Source: CAVQRC01 sp963715045
Lineage (GTDB): Bacteria > Planctomycetota > Planctomycetia > Pirellulales > Lacipirellulaceae
Length of the DNA stretch: 64,000 nucleotides
Direction: 5' to 3'
NCBI GenBank assembly: GCA_963715045.1
Contig: CAVQRC010000003.1
Coordinates: 372,001 to 436,000 of the forward strand
Positions 29,202 to 36,900 of this stretch are shown here, in pieces. The notes beneath the pieces were generated by a model. It had not been told where the DNA came from. It saw nothing but the letters and a program-made list of their open reading frames with translations, and did not search any database. The first letter of the stretch is position 1; every line of letters starts with the position of its first letter. Position numbers and translations under genes: made by a program.

Positions 29202-29853
29202 CGGCCGGCTGGACGACGACCTGCCGGTGACGTGGTTGCCAGGTAGTGAAGAGTCGGGAGATCGGGACGCTTCCAGCGGCGATCTCGTCCAGACGCCGCA
29301 GGCTCCTGGCGTGGCGATGAGCACGTATGCCGTCCGCAACGGCGAGACCGAGATCTACGACGATGTGTCCTTGCTCACGCGGCTCCGCATCCACGATCCC
29401 GCGGCCAACTATGCCACATTCGTTCGCCCGGTCACTGGGGGACCCGCTGGCAGCCGTGTTTGGCGGGATTCGACCCGTGCAGGGCAACGCCCTGGTTGCG
29501 CTGGCGACCGCCGTGGAGGGCGACGTCACGTTTCTCGGTACGCGAGTGCTCCCGCTCGATGTCCTCAGCAGCGACGTGTTTCTGCGGTTCGACGTGCAGG
29601 GAGAGCAGATGCGACTGTGGGCCTGGGCACCCGGCGATGACATGCCGGCCGAACCGGCGCTCGGCCACGATTCCCAGCAGCTTTCCGCTTCAGGCCGGAA
29701 GCATCGGCGTAGAGAATTTTCAGAAAACCACTTACCGATTCATTCACGTGGGCCCGGTGCCCGGAGCCGGGGACGGCCGTGTTGCTGGGGCTCTCGGTGC
29801 TGGCTGTCGCCGCATTTCGCGGAGGGCCTACTGCTCGAGTTCGGAGAGGTTGA
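29124..29853 (+). CDS. PEP-CTERM sorted extracellular protein B2 (paralog, frameshifted)
   Basis: A tandem paralog of B1. From ATG 29124, MLLAIGCCLTSTE is followed one frame over by ANHYFTDNFSDGRLDDDLPV, then (frame 2) VFLRFDVQGEQMRLWAWAPG, then (frame 3) GSIGVENFQKTTYRF. Finally, in frame 1, PEPGTAVLLGLSVLAVAAF forms the PEP-CTERM tag, with a stop at 29851-29853. Each change is +1. The end overlaps the convergent DUF1559 gene by 26 bases. Presumed surface or matrix protein, third or fourth gene of module B. Confidence 0.72.
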
Positions 29854-30880
29854 CGACTTCACCGTCGGCCCGATTGCCCAGGCGATTGAAAAGTTCCTGG
29901 TCGACGTCATAGCTGATTCGCTGGACGGAGCCGTCGCCCATCACCGAATTCATCCCGCTGTTGTGAATCGAGCCGAAGCAGAAGCCGAACAGTCGGATCT
30001 CGTCGCCCCGCTGATCAAGCTCGGTGTCGTCCTTCGCGAATTCAATGTCCCGGCGGACCGGGAACGCGGTCGAGCGAATCGTGTCCGGATCCCAGCCATC
30101 GGACCAGCCCCGATCATCGTGCCAGTCGCCGAGCTCATACCGTGAGGAAAGCAACCGCTTTTCGCCAATCAGCAGCGTATTGCTCAATCCGTCCGGGACC
30201 TGCCCGGGAGTGACCGGCGAGGTGTTGCCCGGTTTGCGAGGAGGATTGCTGACGTCATCCCAGTCGGTGCGGACGATGAGCCCCATGTAGTGGTAGCCTC
30301 GACTGCTGACTGCCGAGACCTGCCAGATGCAGCCGCTGCATCCCCAGAAGCCGATCCCCTCGTTGAGATAGAACGTCGAGACCGGTGATTGGTTGCCGGT
30401 CGTGGCCGACGCGTAATCCATGAGCCAGAAGGGGCTGCCGGGAGCCGGATTTCGAGTCGGGGGCCTTCGCGACGGGCAGAAGTACATTTCGACCAGTGCA
30501 TTCTGCATCTCGGCATTGGTAGAGACGTCGTAGACGGCGCCTTCCTCGAGATAGGGAAGCAACTGAAAGGCCCAACTCAGTCCCTGCTTCTCCGGGCCGA
30601 ACGGTGAACCGCCGCTGACATACCGCTCGATGTTCGGCCACGGGTAGGTTCCCCCCGTGGGAAACGTCCCGAGCGCGTTGACGAAGTTGTGGACGGAGAT
30701 GCCGATCTGCTTGAGGTTGTTCTGACACTGCAGGCGACGCGCCGCTTCCCGCGCCGACTGGACCGCCGGCAGCAACAGGGCCACCAGAATGCCGATGATC
30801 GCGATCACCACCAGCAGTTCGACCAGGGTGAAGCCGCGACGAAAGGGTCGCGTGATCGTGAGCGGGCGAAAATTGCGCAT
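29828..30880 (-). CDS. DUF1559 family protein, complete
   Basis: A 350-residue intact DUF1559 protein. Basic leader, then the prepilin-type segment RRGFTLVELLVVIAIIGILV and LLPAVQSAREAARRLQCQNN. The middle has CPSRRPPTRNP, and PDGLSNTLLIGEKR is the family's 'DG.SNT..IGE' motif. The tail has HNSGMNSVMGDG (H-X9-DG) and DGSVQRISYDVDQ. All family landmarks are present, which makes it the best reference in this window for the two frameshifted members. It probably forms or decorates a pilus-like surface structure, but this is unproven. It converges on module B. Confidence 0.95.
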   Translation of the reverse strand: MRNFRPLTITRPFRRGFTLVELLVVIAIIGILVALLLPAVQSAREAARRLQCQNNLKQIGISVHNFVNALGTFPTGGTYPWPNIERYVSGGSPFGPEKQGLSWAFQLLPYLEEGAVYDVSTNAEMQNALVEMYFCPSRRPPTRNPAPGSPFWLMDYASATTGNQSPVSTFYLNEGIGFWGCSGCIWQVSAVSSRGYHYMGLIVRTDWDDVSNPPRKPGNTSPVTPGQVPDGLSNTLLIGEKRLLSSRYELGDWHDDRGWSDGWDPDTIRSTAFPVRRDIEFAKDDTELDQRGDEIRLFGFCFGSIHNSGMNSVMGDGSVQRISYDVDQELFNRLGNRADGEVVNLSELEQ

Positions 30881-30940
30881 GAAAGCTCGATGGTTGGAGG
30901 ACAGGATCTAAGTCGTTCGCCGCCGAGGTCCGCAACCGCG

Positions 30941-31381
30941 TTATTGAGCCGTTGCCGGCAGATCTTGTTGAATCTTACCAAATTCCTCCGCGTCGACTTC
31001 CCGGACGTAGCCCAGCGAGTAGGCGACCCACCGCTGCCCGTTGGCACCTTCAGCTTCGTAGGCGTATACGTCCGGCGCGCGACCGCCGGTGGCCTCGCCG
31101 TAGAGCACGATGTATGGCTTGCCATCCCGTGGCGAGACGAACACGCTGTCGATGTCCGTGGCATGGTTGCGCTCGCGATTCTCCGGGGGAGCGGCCTCGA
31201 TGTGGGCCCGCAGCGCGGCCTCGTCGGGCGGCGGTCGTCGATTGGCCCGTAAATAGTCGAGGTAATAGACCGCGAGAGAGTTCAGGTCGGACGTGTCGCG
31301 TGCCTCGCCCGGATTGGAGCAGCCGGAAATGCCCACGAAAACCGCCAGAAGAACTCGAGCCGCTGCCATTCGGGCCATCAA
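30941..31381 (-). CDS. Planctomycete lipoprotein of unknown function
   Basis: A 146-residue protein with a lipoprotein signal (ARVLLAVFVGISGC, lipobox ISGC). The mature part begins acidic (SNPGEARDTSDLNSLAVYYL) and ends in a conserved-looking block DSVFVSPRDGKPYIVLYGEA followed by WVAYSLGYVREVDAEEF. Small lipoproteins with this 'SPRDGKPY...' block occur beside DUF1559 genes in planctomycetes (recollection, not checked). It lies 60 bases upstream of the DUF1559 gene in the same direction, so the two could be co-transcribed. Confidence 0.8.
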   Translation of the reverse strand: MMARMAAARVLLAVFVGISGCSNPGEARDTSDLNSLAVYYLDYLRANRRPPPDEAALRAHIEAAPPENRERNHATDIDSVFVSPRDGKPYIVLYGEATGGRAPDVYAYEAEGANGQRWVAYSLGYVREVDAEEFGKIQQDLPATAQ

Positions 31382-31893
31382 TCGCCTCCGCGCCGCTGGT
31401 TCCCACCCGATGAGTAGAGGGGTACTGCTCCGACCAAGGCCGACATTCTAGCGGGTCGGCCTGGGGCGACCAACTCGTTGTTCTACACATCTGCGTAAGT
31501 CCGCGGCGACTACGAACTCACCACACCCCCTGGCGCCGCCCGCTGAAGAAACGACCGCTGCCTTCGCCGGAAGCGGCACCCGGCATGCGGCCCAGCGATG
31601 GCCAACCACTTCAGGCGGAAATCGCCCGGCCCGCCCGCCAGGTTGTGCGGTTAGGCACGCCGTGTGGGCTGATTCGCACACCTGAGGTCGAGCTCTTCTC
31701 TTCCCGAGAGCCTGCCGCAATCTGAGAGTTCAAAAGGTTCCGTGGAGATATTTTTTCCCACCTAGACATGGTTCCGCGTGGCGTACAACAATCGTCGATC
31801 TTGGGCGAGTCGTCCGAGCGTAGCGCCGCTTGGCACTAAAGCTGCATCGGCCGCGGATGCCGATCAGACGCAAAACTTTCGGAGCTTTGATTC
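31382..31893. other. Intergenic region between divergent units
   Basis: No convincing gene. It holds one copy of the GTTGTTCTACACATCTGCG...CCGCGGCGACTACGAACT repeat (31477-31517; about 40 bases shared with 1359-1400). It should contain the promoters of the lipoprotein/DUF1559 unit (leftwards) and the oxidase cluster (rightwards), but I see no clear -35/-10 pair. GGAG lies nine bases before the GTG at 31894. Confidence 0.55.
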
Positions 31894-33099
31894 GTGAACG
31901 ACGACATGGTCAGGTTTTCTTGGGCGGTGCTGCTCTTCGCCGCCGTGCTTTCAGGATGTTCCCGCACCCCGGAACAGGCATTCAATTCGGCCACCGAGGT
32001 CAGCGAGCTTCCCGAGCGCCACCAGCAGAATATCGAGGATGGCTTGCGGCGATTATTCGGCACGCCGTTGCATCCCCGGGTCCGCGTGGCCGACCCAGAT
32101 GCCGAAGAGGCCAGTGACGAAGACGAGGCCGACGCTTCGGACGCGGACGCTGCGAGTGACGAGGCCCAGGTCGTCGCGGTGGAATACGGCGGCGACGTCG
32201 CCCTGAGTGACATCGCCGATCTGGACCACCTGGCCTACGGCGCGAAGGTCTACACCGCGCGGTGCGCCGGCTGCCACGGGGCTGCCGGCGACGGCAACGG
32301 CGCGGCGGCCGCCCACCTGGTTCCCAAACCCCGCGATTATCGGCCGGGAGTGTTTAAATTCACGTCCACACCGTACGGGTCGAAGCCGGCCCGGCATGAC
32401 CTCGTGCGTACCATTCGCCGCGGCGCCAAGGGCACCTCGATGCCGGCTTTTCCCTGGATGACCGATGAAGATCTGGATGCCGTCATCGACTACGTGATTT
32501 ACCTCAGCAAGCGGGGCGAAGTCGAACGTTTCGTGGCGATGATTTCTCCCGATTACGCCGAGGACGAGGATATTGAATTCGTGGAGTTTCTCGACGGCAT
32601 CGAGGCCGTCAACGAACGCTGGGCCGAGGCCGAGCAGTCGGTCGTCCTCCCGGTCACGGCCGAACCCGAGTTCTCCGAAGAGACCGTCGTCGCCGGACGC
32701 AAGTTGTTCCTCAGTCAGGGTTGTTCCAAGTGCCATGGCGAGGGAGCCAAGGGCCAGACCGCGTGGCTCAATCCGGACTTCATCGCCAAGCAGGAGTCGC
32801 TGCCCGACGACCAGCGAGAGACGATCAACTACGACGTGTGGAAGAATCCGGCTCCGGCCGCCGACATCACGGCCCGGCTGCTGCATGGCGGCCGCCGACC
32901 GATCGACATCTACCGCCGCGTGTATACCGGAATCAACGGCACGCCGATGCCCGCGTTCGGCAGCGTGTTCGCCGAACAGCCTGAAAGTTTCTGGCACCTC
33001 GTGCATTACGTCCGCCACATCATCGAAGGAGGGGATCCCACGGTCGGCATCGACGCGGCTGACGTCCAACCGGAGACCACCCCCGCCGAGGAAGCCTGA
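31894..33099 (+). CDS. Dihaem cytochrome c lipoprotein
   Basis: A 401-residue lipoprotein (lipobox LSGC, Cys about 22) with an acidic spacer (residues 68-93, Asp/Glu/Ala-rich) and two class I cytochrome c domains. Haem 1 is CAGCH at about 124-128 with the Met ligand in TSMPAFPWM (about 183). Haem 2 is CSKCH at about 277-281 with GTPMPAFGS as ligand. It is first in the cbb3 oxidase cluster. The cluster has no CcoP, so this protein is the natural candidate to pass electrons to CcoO. It starts at GTG 31894 with GGAG nine bases upstream. Confidence 0.92.
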   Translation: MNDDMVRFSWAVLLFAAVLSGCSRTPEQAFNSATEVSELPERHQQNIEDGLRRLFGTPLHPRVRVADPDAEEASDEDEADASDADAASDEAQVVAVEYGGDVALSDIADLDHLAYGAKVYTARCAGCHGAAGDGNGAAAAHLVPKPRDYRPGVFKFTSTPYGSKPARHDLVRTIRRGAKGTSMPAFPWMTDEDLDAVIDYVIYLSKRGEVERFVAMISPDYAEDEDIEFVEFLDGIEAVNERWAEAEQSVVLPVTAEPEFSEETVVAGRKLFLSQGCSKCHGEGAKGQTAWLNPDFIAKQESLPDDQRETINYDVWKNPAPAADITARLLHGGRRPIDIYRRVYTGINGTPMPAFGSVFAEQPESFWHLVHYVRHIIEGGDPTVGIDAADVQPETTPAEEA

Positions 33100-33177
33100 G
33101 CGAAAGCGTCCCGAGCCAGCCGGGGTTCGACTCGCGGCAGCGTCCCTTACCACCCGAGCACCAGGCGTCAAAACCAC

Positions 33178-33831
33178 ATGACGGATTCAGAACTCAAACG
33201 CAAAGCAGAACGGCTCGCACAACTCCGCGAAGAAGTCGCCCAGCTCGAACGCGAGTTGAGTGTGAGCGAGGAGGGAGGCCAGGGAGGCCACTGGGAATCC
33301 CAGTCCTATTACACGGCCTACCATGCAACCTCGGGAATGATGCTGGGAGCGATTGCGGCGGTTGCGAGCCTCCTGTTCAACGTTGTCGGCTCGCTGATCG
33401 TCCAACAAGAACCGCTCCGCCTGATTCAGGTCTATTTGACGTTCCCACTCGGGGAAAAAGCACTCGCGCCGGGCTTTGATACGGGCGTGGCCCTGGCCGT
33501 GGGATGCTGTCTGTACATCGGTACCGGGATGCTGCTGGGAGTGGTGTTTCAACTCGCGTTCGCGCGATTCGTACCGCACGGGTCGTTCATGGCCCGGCTC
33601 GCCGTGGGCTCGGTGCTGGGACTCTTGCTGTGGGCGATCAATTTTTATCTGATCCTGGCCTGGTTGCAGCCCGTGTTGTTCGGCGGTCGCTGGATTACCG
33701 ACCCGGCGATTCTGCCACCCTGGGTCGGAGCGGCGACGCATCTTGTATTCGCCTGGACCATGGCAGCCCTGTACCCCTGGGGAACGTACACGCCCTATCG
33801 GCGGCAAACCGAGTACGGGCAGGCGGCTTGA
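33178..33831 (+). CDS. Polytopic membrane protein of the oxidase cluster
   Basis: A 217-residue protein: an N-terminal coiled-coil-like segment (KRKAERLAQLREEVAQLERE) followed by four hydrophobic helices (MLGAIAAVASLLFNVVGSLI, VALAVGCCLYIGTGMLLGVV, GSVLGLLLWAINFYLILAWL, THLVFAWTMAALYPWG). I know no named domain. Its place between the dihaem cytochrome and ccoN suggests a structural or assembly part of the respiratory complex; that is inference from position only. Confidence 0.8.
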   Translation: MTDSELKRKAERLAQLREEVAQLERELSVSEEGGQGGHWESQSYYTAYHATSGMMLGAIAAVASLLFNVVGSLIVQQEPLRLIQVYLTFPLGEKALAPGFDTGVALAVGCCLYIGTGMLLGVVFQLAFARFVPHGSFMARLAVGSVLGLLLWAINFYLILAWLQPVLFGGRWITDPAILPPWVGAATHLVFAWTMAALYPWGTYTPYRRQTEYGQAA

Positions 33832-33889
33832 GCCCCGGGAGCCGGTTCTGCTTTGGAGCGGCCTCCCGGGCGGGCGTAAATTCCAATAC

Positions 33890-34030
33890 ACAATCGATCA
33901 AATCACAAACAAGTTTCAAAATGCAAATCACAAACAGGGCTTCCAAGACGCAACAGCAACAGGTCCGTTTGGAGATTTTGAGAATTGTGATTTGTTTGTC
34001 ATTTGCGTTTTGAGATTTGAGATTTAGAAA
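33890..34030. repeat. AT-rich CAAATCACAAAC / GATTTGTTTG block
   Basis: A-rich words (CAAATCACAAACAAG, CAAATCACAAACAGG) followed by T-rich words (GTGATTTGTTTG, CATTTGCGTTTTGAGATTTG), that is, two arms that are roughly inverted. It interrupts the oxidase cluster between the membrane protein and ccoN. Similar text lies at 15215-15300 and 35540-35600. It contrasts sharply with the surrounding high-GC genes. Confidence 0.65.
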
Positions 34031-34101
34031 CTCGCGGGTCGCAGGGACCACACCCCCTGCCGACTCCACGTCTCCCACCGCAGTTACGAGGACGCAGCTG
34101 G

Positions 34102-35541
34102 ATGCCGGACGAAGCAACCGAGGTGACCCCCCGATCGATTCCGCGGCACGAAACGCTCGTTGACGAGCGACTCGTCCGCTGGTTTTTCGCGGCGGCATTG
34201 ACATACCTGGGGATCTCGATGCTGGGTGGACTGTTGATGGCCGCCCAACTGATCCACCACAACCCGCTCAAAGGCATCGAGTTCTTCTCGCCCGGCCGCT
34301 GGCGGATGGTCCACACCAATGCCGTGGCCTACGGATTTCTCGCCAACTCGTTTCTCGGGATGCTGCATTGGGCCGTCCCGCGACTGACGCTCAACCCGGT
34401 CGCCAGCCGACCGCTGTCCTACTTTATTTTCTTCGCCTGGCAGGGCGTGGTCCTGGCGACCGCCGGCGGGTTGATCATCGGCCCCACTTTTCAAGATCAG
34501 GCCTGGATCCAGAACTATGCCGACGAGCTGAACATCACTTTCAGCCTGGGAGCCCAGGGTCTCGAATGGGGAGAAACGCCGTTCTGGATCGATCCGGTGG
34601 CCCTGCTGGGGCTGGCCCTGGTGGCATTCAATTTCCTCGTCCCCATTGCCCGCTCCAAAGGGCCGATGTACGTCACCTTGTGGTACTTCATGGCGGCTTT
34701 CGTGTGGACGTTCTTGACGTACGCGATGGGCAACTTGCTGCCCGAGTACGCCCTCACCGGGACGAACGCCGGCGCGGTCGGCGGGTTGTTCATCCACGAC
34801 CTGGTCGGACTGTTCGTCACGCCGCTGGGCTGGGGGATGATGTACTACATCGTCCCGATCATTCTCCGCCGACCAATCTGGAGTCACGGCCTGTCGCTGG
34901 TCGGATTCTGGGGACTGGCCTTTTTCTATCCGCTGCAGGGCATTCACCACTTTCTGTACACGCCGATCCCGATGTTCCTGCAGTACGGAGCGATCATTTC
35001 CACGATCGCCGTCGAGTTCGTGGTCGCCACGGTCGTGATCAACTTCGTCGGCACGATCTGGGGGCGGGGGCGGATGATCGTGACGAATCTGCCGATCCGC
35101 TGGTTCTACACGGGCATGATGTTCTACTTCATCACGTGTTTTCAATGTGCGCTGCAGGTGACGCTTACCTTCCAGAAGCTGATTCACTTCACCGACTGGG
35201 TCGTCGGTCACGCCCATCTGGTGATGTTCGGCGTGTTCAGCATGTGGATCTTTGGCTTCATGACGTACCTGATGCCGCGGCTGTATGGCCAGGAGTGGTA
35301 CAGCCGGAAGTTGGCCGAATGGCACTTCTGGCTGTCGGCGGCCGGCGTGTTCGTGATGTTTCTCGACCTCACACTGGCGGGTATTTTTCAGGGCTTTTAC
35401 TGGGCGGCCCTGTTGCCCTGGGTCGACAGCCTCAATGCCTCGCAACCGTTCTGGATCACGCGGATCTTCGCCGGCCTGGCCATGTTCGCCGGGTTCCTCT
35501 GCTTTCTGACGAACATCTTGATGACCCGCAGAAGGAAATGA
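34102..35541 (+). CDS. ccoN: cbb3-type cytochrome c oxidase subunit I (CcoN/FixN)
   Basis: A 479-residue, 12-helix haem-copper oxidase catalytic subunit of the C family, at the usual length. Metal ligands are readable: low-spin haem His71 (VHTNAVAYGF), CuB His232 (FIHDLVGLFVTPLG) and His282-His283 (GIHHFLYTPIP), and the haem pair His370/His372 (VVGHAHLVMFG). The proximity of Tyr in WGMMYYIVP is consistent with the C-type active site. It reduces O2 with high affinity in the inner membrane and contributes to proton pumping. GAGGAC lies about eight bases before ATG 34102. Confidence 0.96.
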   Translation: MPDEATEVTPRSIPRHETLVDERLVRWFFAAALTYLGISMLGGLLMAAQLIHHNPLKGIEFFSPGRWRMVHTNAVAYGFLANSFLGMLHWAVPRLTLNPVASRPLSYFIFFAWQGVVLATAGGLIIGPTFQDQAWIQNYADELNITFSLGAQGLEWGETPFWIDPVALLGLALVAFNFLVPIARSKGPMYVTLWYFMAAFVWTFLTYAMGNLLPEYALTGTNAGAVGGLFIHDLVGLFVTPLGWGMMYYIVPIILRRPIWSHGLSLVGFWGLAFFYPLQGIHHFLYTPIPMFLQYGAIISTIAVEFVVATVVINFVGTIWGRGRMIVTNLPIRWFYTGMMFYFITCFQCALQVTLTFQKLIHFTDWVVGHAHLVMFGVFSMWIFGFMTYLMPRLYGQEWYSRKLAEWHFWLSAAGVFVMFLDLTLAGIFQGFYWAALLPWVDSLNASQPFWITRIFAGLAMFAGFLCFLTNILMTRRRK

Positions 35542-35653
35542 CAAAGTACAAATTACAAATCTCAAACAAATCAACAAAGAAACAACAATCAAATTGTCAT
35601 GACGGCCGCACCGCGGCTTCTTTACCTGCCTCTGAATTCAACGAGCTTCTGAC

Positions 35654-36298
35654 ATGCTAGAAAGCAAAGCCGGCATTCTGTTTGTCGCCGGGATCGGGTT
35701 TTTCGCGTTCGCATTCCTGTCGAACGTGGCGGTGCCGATGATGATGTTCAAGGATCAGCCCGAGAAGACGGTTGAGGAAGTCGTCAACAGCAACGTCATG
35801 TATCAATTCGAAGAATTGAGTCAGCGTTACCCGTCCGCTTTCCGCGAAGCATTTGGCGAACCGACGGAGGAGCAGTGCGCCGCTGCACTCCGCCTGGGAC
35901 GACAGGTCTACATTGGCGAAGGTTGCTGGCACTGCCACAGCCAGTTTGTCCGCCCCGTTTCCAATGAATCGCGGCGGTACGGTGCCGTGTCCAAGAGCTG
36001 GGAGTACCAGAACGCCTTGCAGCGGCCTGTCATGTTCGGCACCCGCCGCGTCGGTCCCGACCTCAGTCGGCAGGGAGGGCGGCATGGGAACGACTGGCAT
36101 ACCGTTCATTTCTTCCACCCTCGCACACTCGTTCCCGAGTCGCCGATGCCCGAATACCCCTGGCTGTTCGATGGCGATCCCGATAAGCCCAACCGCCGCG
36201 GACTGGCCCTGATCACGTACATTCAGTGGCTCGGTTCGTGGCTCGACAGCTACCCCTACTACGAAGAACTCGACTCGATCCAGTCGGAAGGATATTGA
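35654..36298 (+). CDS. ccoO: cbb3-type cytochrome c oxidase subunit II (CcoO/FixO)
   Basis: A 214-residue monohaem membrane-anchored cytochrome c. One N-terminal helix (AGILFVAGIGFFAFAFLSNV), then haem motif CWHCH at 91-95 in GEGCWHCHSQFVRPV. The CcoO-specific context follows (RRVGPDLSRQGGRHGNDWH, with MPEYPWL supplying the Met). Length and motifs are standard. It follows ccoN after about 110 bases of AT-rich filler. The expected third subunit CcoP is not found downstream. Confidence 0.96.
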   Translation: MLESKAGILFVAGIGFFAFAFLSNVAVPMMMFKDQPEKTVEEVVNSNVMYQFEELSQRYPSAFREAFGEPTEEQCAAALRLGRQVYIGEGCWHCHSQFVRPVSNESRRYGAVSKSWEYQNALQRPVMFGTRRVGPDLSRQGGRHGNDWHTVHFFHPRTLVPESPMPEYPWLFDGDPDKPNRRGLALITYIQWLGSWLDSYPYYEELDSIQSEGY

Positions 36299-36300
36299 GC

Positions 36301-36636
36301 ATGGCATCCGATCCAAATTCCTCACGGCGGCGAACCACGATCACGCTGCTGTTCGCGATTCTGATTCTGACCCCCAGCATGCTCGGCTTCGCCGCCAAGT
36401 TCGTCGAGTTCGTCAAGGTGTTCGAGGGCGAGTCGGAAGGGCTTTTCGCGATCACGCCAATGGTCAACTACCTGCTCGCGAGCCTCGGCTTTCTGTGCAT
36501 GTTGGTGTGGGCCACGATCAACGGCATGTTCCATGACCTCGAGAAGCCGAAGGAAACGATGCTCGATCGCGAACACATGCTCGATGAGGCAGATGGATGG
36601 GGTGCCGACGGATGGGGACCCTCAGACACGGCATGA
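36301..36636 (+). CDS. Small two-helix membrane protein of the oxidase cluster
   Basis: 111 residues with two transmembrane helices (ITLLFAILILTPSMLGFAAK, MVNYLLASLGFLCMLVWATI) and an acidic cytoplasmic tail ending WGADGWGPSDTA. The start is ATG 36301, two bases after the ccoO stop, which fixes it; the longer open frame overlaps ccoO. It occupies the position where CcoQ is found in other clusters but is longer and unlike it. Function unknown; probable oxidase accessory. Confidence 0.78.
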   Translation: MASDPNSSRRRTTITLLFAILILTPSMLGFAAKFVEFVKVFEGESEGLFAITPMVNYLLASLGFLCMLVWATINGMFHDLEKPKETMLDREHMLDEADGWGADGWGPSDTA

Positions 36637-36726
36637 CTCGAGACCGCGAAACGAATGCGGCCCCGGGGAGTCGCTTGCCAGGGTGCAACGCCAGACGCCA
36701 GGCCTTTCGAGCCAGGAGAGAACCAA

Positions 36727-36900
36727 ATGAGTGAAACCGAGCGGACCAAAATCGAGAGCGACGACCAGTATCATCACTACACGGGCAATCGGATCCCGTG
36801 GTATATACGGCTGATGTGGCTTGGATTCTGGCTTTTCGCGGTCGCCTACACGATTCGCTACTTGTTTCCATCCATCCAGGTCGAACTGTTTACGAAGTGA
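36727..36900 (+). CDS. Single-helix small membrane protein (CcoP N-terminus/CcoQ-like position)
   Basis: A 57-residue protein starting MSETERTKIESDDQYHHYTG, with one helix (YIRLMWLGFWLFAVAYTIRY). The pattern of an acidic N-terminus, HHYTGN/IPWY and one helix recalls the membrane anchor of CcoP without its dihaem domain. I therefore suspect it acts as the CcoP-like anchor while the dihaem lipoprotein at 31894 provides the cytochrome part; this is inference. ATG 36727 was chosen as the first residue after an A-rich GAGAGAACCAA leader. Its stop overlaps the GTG of the copper ATPase (GTGA). Confidence 0.78.
   Translation: MSETERTKIESDDQYHHYTGNRIPWYIRLMWLGFWLFAVAYTIRYLFPSIQVELFTK

Noticed and set aside
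34084..35592. Minus-strand frame of about 500 codons opposite ccoN
   Set aside because: Low-complexity His/Gln/Arg/Glu-rich shadow of a gene with all oxidase ligands on the plus strand.
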